In this document: positions 9,789 through 18,836 of the stretch, piece after piece
Layout: every line of letters begins with the position of its first letter
Position numbering within the stretch: position 1 is the first letter of the stretch
Assembly (NCBI GenBank): GCA_030762175.1
Contig: JAUJEO010000020.1
Coordinates: forward strand, 145,776-209,775
DNA length: 64,000 nt
From: Metallyticus violacea
Lineage: Eukaryota > Arthropoda > Insecta > Mantodea > Metallyticidae
Direction of reading: 5' to 3'
Position numbers and translations under genes: made by a program
Notes under the pieces: generated by a model
The model's input: the letters and a program-made list of their open reading frames with translations, nothing else
Databases searched by the model: none
Told to the model about the DNA's origin: nothing

Positions 9789-12251
9789 TACGGAATGTTG
9801 GAATCCACACGGTGAAACTTTTGTTAATCTTATTTGGATTTGAAGTAAAAGACTAAAAATCATGTCGTCACATTAAAACTCTCTTTAAGTTTCACAAACA
9901 CACTTATAAAAGTAATTTTGGTACATTGCTCACATTGTCAACCAAAACGACGACTGAGGAGTCGATTTCGTCAAAGTATGTATGTATGTTACTATGCTTG
10001 CTCTGGTGGTCTGTTAATGAACTTAAACAATATGTTGTCTGCTTCCGGTATATCAAAATTCATAAGTTTGTATTCGTATTTTTTTATGTAAATTTTTTCC
10101 CATATATTAAGTTCTTTCGGATGTTGAATTGTTTTTAGTAATGTTATGTCCTTCTCTATTTCCTGATTCTCATTCCAAAAATGTGCAGCCACTGCTGATT
10201 TTTCTACTTGTTTGTGCCTAATATTTCTCCAGCGTTCCTTTAATCTTATCCCCAGATTTCCCTTTTGTTTCTCCTATGTATATTTTGTCACAATCGTTGC
10301 AATTAATTCTGTATATACCTGAATTTTCTTCTTTCTTCTTTTTTTGTTTAATTTTATTTAGATTTAATAGTTTACCAACACTATATCTGTTTATTGGTGC
10401 CAGAGTAATGTTGTACTTTTTGAAAATTTTTTTGGAATTTATGGTTAACATGAGGGTGATGTGTGAATTTTTGATTAAGTATTTTCTTTAAGTGAAGAAC
10501 TGAGTGTAGTGATTAGTTTAATTTTCTTTTTATTTTTTATGTACCATTTGTTTGTTAAATCCATTTATTTCTGCTGTGTGTATTATATGTGCGTATTCTT
10601 TCCTGCCTGTATTCTTCTTTACTGAGTGGTGTATTAACTAGGCTATATGTCACACCATTGAATGCTGCTTCCTTGTGGGGTCTGTCTGGGGTTGAAACCT
10701 TTTGCTTTTATGTAATTGTCGGTATTATGCGTGTCCTTTCTGTATATACCAAATTCTATATTTTTATTGCTTTTCATGATCCTTAGGTGCAGAAAAGGTA
10801 AAGTATTATTAACCTCGGTTTCCATAGTGAATTTTATGGTTTTTTCTTGCAAGTTCGACAGTATCGATGAATCTTGCATGAATCTATCTTCTACAGTGGC
10901 AAGCCCATCATCAACATATCTGTACCATGTTTTGAATGTGTATGGGAAGGCTTTCGTTACGCGTGTTTCAAAATAGCTCGTGAACAGATCAGCCAAAAAT
11001 GGAGATGGTGGACTACCCGTCGTTAAACCTGATTTTTGTTTCTAAAACTTGCCTTCAAACGTGAAGTAAGCTTGGTTTAAACATAGTTCTGTGAGTTTTA
11101 CATATTCTTTTGTGTGTGTTTCTGCAAATGTTGATGGATAGTAGCCATTTTTTTTTTTAACAAATTCAGGGTTTTCTCTTTTGGAATGCTTGGAAACGAT
11201 GCTTTTACATCAAAGGAAACCATGATATCGTTGGAGTTTAGTTTATCATCTTTTAATTTTGTTCGTGAGATGGAACGAGTTTTTTATGCTTAGACTTGGG
11301 AATTTGGGAAATGTATTAAATCGCCTAGTTAACCATTTGGCTAGGAGGTAACATGGGATATTGACATTGTTGATTATTGGGCTTGTGTATTTTTGGTAAT
11401 CCTGTTATTTTAGCTATTGATGGATTAGGTATTTTGATTTTGCAAACGTCTGAATTTGTGAGTAAGCTATTTCCTTTTGATATGTGTTCTGTTGATTTCT
11501 TGCATTTGTGTAGGGGATTTTTTTCCACTTCAATGAACTACTTATTGTTTGGTAACTCTAGCATTCTATGTTGGTAATCTTCTTTGTCTAGGATTACAAT
11601 TTGGTTTCCCTCATCTGCATATACGACTTCTTTTTTATTTAATGAGTTTATGGTTTTTTGGTACGATTTGGGGATTTGGCTATGATTTTTAATTTCCTGT
11701 AATATTCCTGACGATCGTTTCCTAATGTAATTTTGATCTATGGCGTTTAATTTCTCGATGGTTAATTCGATATCTGTAATATATTCGTCGATGGTTGATG
11801 AGAAATCGACACATGTATTGATGCCGTTATTTAATAATTATGTTTCATCCTCATTCGGTTTTTCTTTCGAAAGCTTAACTATTTCGAGGTTAGGTTTCTC
11901 GTTGATATTTTTATTTTTACCTATTTGTTTTCCGTGTAAATTTTTAAATTAATTTTTTTTGGCGTGTAGTTTTACGTAAAAAAATATGAATACAAACTTG
12001 TGAATTTTGATATACCGGAAGCAGACGACATGTTGTTTAAGTTCATTAACAGACCACCAGAGCAAGCATGGCATAACATACATACTTTGCTGAAATTGAC
12101 TCCCCAGTCGTCGTTTCGGTTGACAACGCGAGGAATGTACCTCACGAAACATGTACCAAAATTACTCTTATAAGTGTGTTTGTGAAACTTAGAGAGTTTT
12201 AATGTGACGACGTGATTTTTAGTGTTTTACTTTAAATCGAAATAAGATTCC
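9789..12251 (-). mobile_element. Penelope-like retroelement, decayed (unit 1)
   Basis: A 2,463 bp insertion in the monomer array, flanked by a 12-bp direct repeat TAACTATCTGTT at 9777-9788 and 12252-12263. The monomer core continues on both sides. The ends carry inverted arms of about 270 bp (9826-10092 and 11972-12249), as seen in Penelope-like elements whose terminal repeats can be inverted. The left arm is preceded by a 37-bp tail. The minus strand between the arms encodes reverse transcriptase and a GIY-YIG endonuclease, in that order. Stops and frameshifts show it is inactive. It is at the same site in all units, so it inserted before the present array was amplified. Confidence 0.9.
9992..11950 (-). 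pseudogene. Penelope-like RT / GIY-YIG endonuclease, broken ORF (unit 1)
   Basis: Degenerate single ORF of a Penelope-like element, read right to left. Near 11640-11560 the translation has a conserved N-terminal block (YADEGNQIVILDKEDY) followed by an in-frame TAG. Near 11390 is GLPKIHKPN, an early RT motif. At 10996-10643 is the RT palm with the catalytic WYRYVDDG and a downstream FLHLRI. At 10451-10218 is the endonuclease signature GIYRINCNDCDKIYIGET, with the CxxC between GIY and YIG typical of this class. The C-terminal part at 10192-9992 runs into the inverted arm. Family knowledge: the protein would perform target-primed reverse transcription. Here several stops and frame changes make it non-functional. 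Confidence 0.9.
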
Positions 12252-12263
12252 TAACTATCTGTT

Positions 12264-12614
12264 ATTTTTGAACAGTATGTAGCATTTTAATGCGTAAATA
12301 AGTGCCCATATAGCCGCTGTACAGTTTAGTTGCTAATAACTTAATTATGCATTTTAGGTTAGGTGCCACGTGTTGCAGATGGTGCTAGATGGAATCGTTT
12401 ACTGAGCAATAGGAACGGGGACAGCAAGATGGAAGGTGTGGGTGGAATAATAAAAATTATAATAAACAAAATGGTATGCTAATATGGCGATAAATGTTGA
12501 TGGTGAAAAAGAAATAAATCCACAGCGTGGGTTGGGAGGGGGAGGAAATGAGGAAACTTCCCCCCCCCTCTTTCTTTCATTCATTCATTCATTCATTCAT
12601 TCATTCATTCATTC
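12264..12614. repeat. Residual monomer beyond the Penelope-like insertion (unit 1)
   Basis: Continuation of the interrupted array: one further monomer core (GCATTTTAGGTTAGGTGCC near 12350, GATGGTGCTAG and TTTACTGAGCAA after it), ending in an (ATTC)n microsatellite at about 12577-12614. Confidence 0.8.
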
Positions 12615-15151
12615 AACCGTAGCAACCAAATAATGTGACATCGTAGGTACTTAGTGTTCAACAGAAATTGATGATTGTAGGTGATGAAGGTTCGTGGTGA
12701 AGAAGAAATGAATGCACAACATTTGTGGGGATGGGGGGAATGGTGGCTCAGTGGGTATCACATCTGCACAGTCGGTGCTGATTGCAGTGCTGGTGGAATG
12801 TGCAGTGCCAAATGGAACGCTAGGTAAATGGATGAATCGTATGATCAAAAATTGAAGCTAACTAAGTAACGAACGAACGAACGGAAAAAAAAAAAAAAAA
12901 TTATCTAAACTATGCATTTAAGTTTAGAAGTTTTAAACCTGTTTTCTAGGTCGACAAAGAACGTAAATGGGGCATTTTGTGCAAAAGATGAGAAGGAGCA
13001 CTTTAGCTAAAATACGCTGTCTGCATAGAAATGGCATGATTGCGAAACCGCTCGGCACATGTGCCTGGAACGGAAATTGCACTTGAAGAAAAATGTGCTT
13101 GCACGGGTATCGTGCTCCGCCGGCATCCGGCACCACTAGCGACTTTCGCCAAATTTTCCTGTCAGCGCGAGCGACTATTTTGCCACTACTAACGATGCTT
13201 AGGAAAAGGAGGCGAGCGTAGGCCGTCAGGCCGTAGCTCGCCGCAGCAAACCACTGGGTCCACCGGTTTCTGGGATTTACCCGAGGTTAGCGTTAGGGCT
13301 AGTGTGTGTGTGTATTTGAACTTGTTACGAATGCAAACTTTTGCACCATTTCAAATTTCCTGATAGAATCCACGTCTGGTCGGTCATGCTGATTTCCGCC
13401 GTGGCGGGGGTGCTGGCGTCGCTGAAAAAGTGAGCTTTTCAGGTACGTATAAACTTGATCTCGTCACTTTTCATCCCGCATTGTTGTCATTGCACTCGAA
13501 TGAAGTGCCCGCGTGGTACAGGTTTGCGCGTCGGAGGTCACCCATTTCATTTCATTTCATTCCATTCCATTGATGGTGTACCGCCAATTCTTGTGGTTCA
13601 GTCTCGGTTATTACTATTATGCACTGCAGATGTAACTAAAGGCAGGAGCCACTCATTAGGCATTATGCACTGCACACAGAGTCTGGACGGCGCAGTGGCG
13701 GCGGCGGCATGCTATACCCAGAAGGAAGGTAACGAGGGAGTTGCTGTGCTACAACATCATGGTGGTGGGCGGTCGGGAGCCGAGGCGGCGAACAGCAGGG
13801 ACGACGGCAGCGGGCACGAAAGAAGGTGAGTGGAAGGAGGAGAAAATGGTGCATGGTAAAATGTTGAGTTCATGGTCGAAAATGGTCAAACTGGAGAATC
13901 CTTCCCTGTGGTCTTTCCTTTGTCGCGCATTGGCATCGAGGGTAGGGAGGTTGTGCGAGAATGTTGAGAGAGCGAGCGAGCTGTAAGAGCGGGATGGTAG
14001 TGGGTGAACTGATTGAAAAATGTGAAACGGGAGCACTCTTATTTAAAAGGACGAATTTGGCACCACCACTCACTCCTCTTGCAACCTGTGCACGTGCGTG
14101 CATGATGCACTTCTGAATGGTCAGTTGGCACGCGCACGAGCACTCTCAATCACCAGGCACATCTGCTTGCTAGCATGCGTGCTCTCCCCGAGCCTGCATC
14201 GCCGGGCTAGCCACTGTCGAGCACTACAATACACTGCACGCACGCACGCACGCACACGCGCGCGCGCGCATTGAGGTGAAAACCACTACACTACTAGCCC
14301 AACAACAGCTGCTGCAGGTAGGTGCTCTTTCGGAGCCTGAGGCGTCGCGTCACTTGGCACACGCTGACCACTGTGGGGCACGCACTGCACTGCACTGCTC
14401 AATCACTTTGTCGCACGCACCACCCACCAAAACACCGGCCGGTGGCACCCTCCGCCTGGCTGGCACTTTGAGGTGAAAATCGCTTGGCACACTCGCTCGA
14501 TGTGCCGCCGTTTAGCAGCACGTTGGCACCGAATGCAGAAAGCAGGACCCTCTGCTCGCAGCACTGGACGGACGGGCGATGTAGAAGCAGAGAAAAGCTG
14601 GCTGGCCCCATAGCGTGATGATGAAGTAGTGGCTCGCCCCTTGCACAGTAATCTGGACCTTGGACTGTAATGCTTACCGTCAACGTGGCAGGCACGTGTG
14701 AAAATGCACCCACCGGTTAAGCACTCGCAATTCGTAGGTATGGCCCCGATGATGCAGTCGGTCACTTGGTTTGCAGCCGCTTCCCTGCCAGAGCCAGCGT
14801 CATGGTGACACCTGAAAGAAAAGGTTGTACGCACGCTGTTTGGCAACGAGCAAGTACGTGCACAAATCCAGCTTAGCTGTGCAACTTACCTCGTCTAGCC
14901 ATGAATTTTGCACCATCTCAGCCTGGGAGTTCCCCGCCTTTCGAGCGTGCAGCACCAAAGTTGTAGCGTAATGGCGGGCGGACGAGATTCCAACATGGCC
15001 GCAAGCGTCATGCGCACGCCACGGGAGTGCGGGGTGGGGGAACGAGGCACGAACGAGAAGCAGCCAGGGCAAAGCAAAGGCAAAAACGACAAGGCGAATT
15101 TCATCAAACGTTAATAATAATTCTCCTATCTACACATACATACATGTATAT

Positions 15152-15187
<36 letters not shown>

Positions 15188-17578
15188 TCCTCGCGCATAC
15201 AGGTACTGCGCAGGCACGCTGTCCAATCGCTGGCGATGTTACAGGACGCCGGCAAGGGTGCTTTCATGTATTCTTCACCTGAGGAAGTAAGTGCCTTCGG
15301 TAGTAATGTTTCAGTAGTAGTCGTATCTTAAAAACGAAAACATTTCTTTACCAATCAAATATTAATGACATTTATATTCAATTAAATCTTTTAAATTCCA
15401 GATACAAAAAAATCAATTAATCTACTCCTCTATTAAACTCATCACTAACAACAATTTGTATTCACTTCACTCTTCGAGAATCAGCTGGCCTGAAAGTAAG
15501 TGTGTTTGTGTTGATCGGTTGATTTGCCGTAGCTGCTCGTACCAACTGACGGATGTTGAGCTAGCCAATGGTGGTCCGTGTAAGGCAGGTAGCAGACGAA
15601 CCTTGTGGAACGTACTCTTTGGACAGTGGATTATCGAAGCCGCCCACTTTTTGTTGCCAACTTGACGAGCATCTCCAAGGAAGGGAGGGAGCAAGCGGGC
15701 GAGCAAACGTGTACATTTCGCCATATTTTCACGTTAGAAAATGTTCTTGGTGTCAATGTAGCCTTTCGTTTCGGTCGCAGAGAAGCAAAGGCACCGTCTC
15801 CCTCTATCTTGAGCACACCTTGCAATGCCATATTGTCACGTGACCAACTTTATTTACCGGATCCCGAGGTTGGTATCGATAGCGGACAAAATGGCAGTAT
15901 ATGCTATAGGTCCGTCAATGTGCTAATTTCTCTTCCAGTTATTATTAATTTTCAATGTGTTCTGGTTAGTTACTTACAGTGGTTTATAGGCAGGCAGGCA
16001 GGCGCAAGTAAAGTGTTACTTGTTTTCTATCAAGTTAATGTTGATTTAGTGAAATCACGTCAGGAAGCGAACTTGTGTAATAGCAAGTGTTAGGACCACG
16101 TGGGAATGCTCTCGACGTCTTTATTGTGGCGGAGAGCGGCACAATGCCAACGATATTACATTTCTCAATACCAGTAAATGAAAAAGCAGTGGATAATGAG
16201 TGCAAGTTAATGATGAAAGTGCAGTGTAGTTACACATTTCTTACTAAAACGTGTGATTAGGAAGGACATTTTTGGTGCATTTTCCTTATTCGACAGTGAG
16301 TGAGTGTGTGGGTGGGTTAGTGATGTAAGGAAAGATGTGCAAGAACGTATCAAGTGGGTTTTGGAGCGAGATGATGAGAGTTTTTGCAATTTTTAATATC
16401 TGGTGCAAAGCCTCAAGATATGCTATTTACAAATGGGTGGTTTGTTGCATTTACGTGGTTTATTACTGTGGTTCATAGTTGGAAGTAGCGTGTTACTTCT
16501 TTTGATTTTTATTCAGTTAATATGGTTGGTTGCTTGGTTGGTGGGGGATGCAGACATTTGTCGCTTTTTTCCCCTAGTTTCCCAATTATTTTTCACATGT
16601 GTGTGGTTTTCTAGTTGACTGCATTTCAGCAGCAAGATGGTATTCGCATCCTCACACAGTGGCTGCTTTCCTTGATCAATTTCATCCTGAAGAGATGAAA
16701 TCATGCCAAGAAATGACACCAATTTTTCTTGGTTTCAATAAAAGATGTTTGAAAGTATCTTCAAGTTTTTGTTTGATATTTTGCGCTTCTTGTTCGGTTA
16801 TTCATCTTTTTATGTGAGTTTTCAATTTAGAGGAAAGTTTTAGTTCCAAAGGTGGTTTCAATTTTATGAGGGTTCCATTTTAAAACTATTTCTGTTCTGG
16901 ATTGTATGATAATGTGTTTTCCTTATTGTTTTCATTTATAGCGTATGTTGGTGGGTAACTGCAAGGTATTATGCTTTGTAGTGCTGCTTTAGAGTTGCTT
17001 AAGATGACAATTCTTTTTTTAATAATGTCATTATGTTAGGTCTTTGCACTCTAAACCGCACATAGTTAGTTGCTTAGTGTACTAAGTGCTGTCAATGTTG
17101 TTAATACCTCAGAGGCTGGGTTGTTCTTCTTGGAGACCATTGCACCCAGATTTAGTTTCTATATATTGCAAAGAATCGGTGGGTGCTGCTAATTTTTAAA
17201 ATTTTGTCTACGTGCTCTTTCTGCGTGTAATTTTGGAAAGTCTTTTTGTGTGCTGTGTGGAATATCAAACCATTCATTCCCGTTTTGATTACTTTTGAAT
17301 TAGTGTCGTTCTGTTTAAATTGGCAGGTTGTTAGTTATGCTCAGCATTGTGGTAGCGATTGGTGTTGTTTTAGTGGCTGGCTCCTGTTTTCATTCCTAAG
17401 GACCAAGATTGTATTGCGTGGAATGCAAGTTATGGACGTTAAGTTATTTCCATACAGCACATTGGACTTTATGTATCTTTTGTACATGTCACGTTCGATC
17501 TGCTGGACCTCTTAATATGTTCTTCTTCTTCTTCTTGTTCTTGTTCTTGTTCTTCTTCTTCTTCTTCTTCTTCTTCTT

Positions 17579-17609
<31 letters not shown>

Positions 17610-18223
17610 GCTATATGGTCGATCTGTTCGGAGAAGGAAAGTTTTTTGTCAAGTGTCATACTAGGATATGTAGCATGTTCTTTCTCTTGTAGTAGTTCAA
17701 TGTTGATTTTAAGCACAAATCATCTGTATAGTGTGTTGTAGACTGAAAAGCTGGAAAACTGTGGCAATTGGCGTATAATTCCATGTTGTTGGTGGATGCC
17801 CATGTTTGCATGCTACTGATAATTGTCTGCATTTCTTCTTCTGGCTACCGAAATGTTTCCCCCTCTTGATTTTGAACCAAAAATATCACATTTTAAGCAC
17901 AATTAATGTGCATGCATTGCGTGTTAATTGTCACGCCTGTTAAATCACCACACACATTGGTGAGGTAGTGATGTTTAAAGCGATGGCCCCAACATGATTG
18001 GTTGTCATCAGAAGTAATGAATGAAAGGGGTCATGTTAAACAGCACGTGCAATGGTGTAGCAGGAGGAGGGCGTGTCGCAGGCGGGGCACTTTGGGAGTG
18101 ATCGTTCTGACGAGGAGCTGCTCAAAGAAGGCATCAGGTTACAAGCGCCATGCTGAAATGAGTAGCATTGGAGCAGGAGGAGGGTATCCTTCGGACCCGA
18201 TGCCCTTAGGTGTAAGTCTTGTT
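12615..18223. other. Long unassigned spacer before H2B (unit 1)
   Basis: About 5.6 kb without a recognisable gene. Contents seen: a tRNA-like A-box sequence TGGTGGCTCAGTGGGT at about 12741 (possible SINE relic); the 13640-13780 segment that duplicates 3465-3600; a GC-rich stretch at 14100-15100 with a degenerate duplication (14160-14285 against 14325-14480) and a CA/CG run near 14240; a poly(T) at about 15158-15184; a possible Penelope-type terminal motif at about 15278-15320; AT-rich sequence at 15350-17500; and a (TTC)n tract at 17520-17608. Open frames here, such as 162 codons at 15605-16093, match no family I recognise. Confidence 0.55.
17520..17608. repeat. (TTC)n microsatellite (unit 1)
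   Basis: An 89-bp TTC tract with three TTG interruptions near its start. The same tract is 92 bp in unit 2 and 77 bp in unit 3. Confidence 0.95.
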
Positions 18224-18239
18224 GGCCCTGAAAAGGGCC
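18224..18239 (-). terminator. Histone mRNA 3' stem-loop of H2B (unit 1)
   Basis: Transcript-sense GGCCCTTTTCAGGGCC, 40 nt after the H2B stop and preceded by a long A-rich stretch (poly(T) on the plus strand). Confidence 0.97.
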
Positions 18240-18279
18240 GTTTTTTTTTCTTTTTTTTTTTTTACGTTGTACTCCAGCT

Positions 18280-18651
18280 TTACTTGGAACTGGTGTACTT
18301 CGTAACGGCCTTTGTGCCCTCGCTGACGGCGTGCTTGGCCAGCTCGCCAGGTAGAAGCAGGCGCACTGCCGTCTGGATTTCCCGGCTCGTGATGGTGGAG
18401 CGCTTGTTGTAGTGGGCCAGGCGGGAGGCCTCTGCGGCTATGCGCTCGAAAATGTCGTTGACGAAGCTGTTCATGATGCTCATGGCCTTGGAGCTGATGC
18501 CAGTGTCCGGGTGCACCTGCTTGAGCACCTTGTAGATGTAAATGGCGTAGCTCTCCTTCCTCTTGCGCTTCTTCTTCTTATCTCCTTTGGAGATGTTCTT
18601 CTGGGCTTTGCCGGCTTTCTTGGCTGCCTTCCCACTAGTTTTAGGTGGCAT
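18280..18651 (-). CDS. H2B: Histone H2B (unit 1)
   Basis: Core histone that dimerises with H2A. The 123-residue protein begins [19 protein letters not shown], followed by the basic [11 protein letters not shown] patch, then the histone fold ([20 protein letters not shown] onward) and the conserved C-terminus [13 protein letters not shown], which carries the ubiquitination lysine. Apart from a few tail residues it is the Drosophila form. The ATG at 18651 gives the canonical N-terminus. A TATA box (CTTATAAGC) lies about 50 bp upstream at 18699-18708. The stop is TAA and the stem-loop follows. It is divergent from H2A. Confidence 0.99.
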   Translation of the reverse strand: MPPKTSGKAAKKAGKAQKNISKGDKKKKRKRKESYAIYIYKVLKQVHPDTGISSKAMSIMNSFVNDIFERIAAEASRLAHYNKRSTITSREIQTAVRLLLPGELAKHAVSEGTKAVTKYTSSK

Positions 18652-18836
18652 GTTGCACGCACTTGACGGAGCGGTATCGAATTGCCCGAAAATTTTCGCT
18701 TATAAGTGGAACGGAAGGGGCAGGGCTTTGGCGGAGCGAGCCAATGGGGGTTGGAAGTGCGGAGCGTCTTTCCGGGGTTGGCGCGTCGGTGCAGGTCGAG
18801 CGCGTACAAAAACGATATACCGGAAAAATTGGGCGC
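18652..18836. promoter_or_regulatory. H2B-H2A bidirectional promoter, interrupted (unit 1)
   Basis: Left part of the shared promoter. It has an H2B TATA box (complement of 18699-18708), a CCAAT box at 18741-18745, and an H2A TATA-like GATATACC at about 18814-18821. In units 2 and 3 the H2A start region follows directly. Here element 1 begins at 18837, so the H2A TATA-like box is separated from the H2A leader by 1.6 kb. Confidence 0.75.
18827..18836. repeat. Target-site duplication of element 1, left copy
   Basis: AATTGGGCGC, repeated exactly at 20451-20460 and present once in units 2 and 3 (40139-40148, 61472-61481). Flanking bases differ on both sides, so the duplication is exactly 10 bp. 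Confidence 0.95.

Noticed and set aside
11972..12249. Hammerhead ribozyme in the Penelope-like arms
   Set aside because: Such ribozymes occur in terminal repeats of this class, and a GAAAC is present, but no CTGATGA-type core with pairing stems was found.
15605..16093. 162-codon open frame in the long spacer
   Set aside because: No recognisable domain. A weak impression of cysteine-rich secreted proteins did not hold up on reading, and conservation between units is uninformative because the whole spacer is homogenised.
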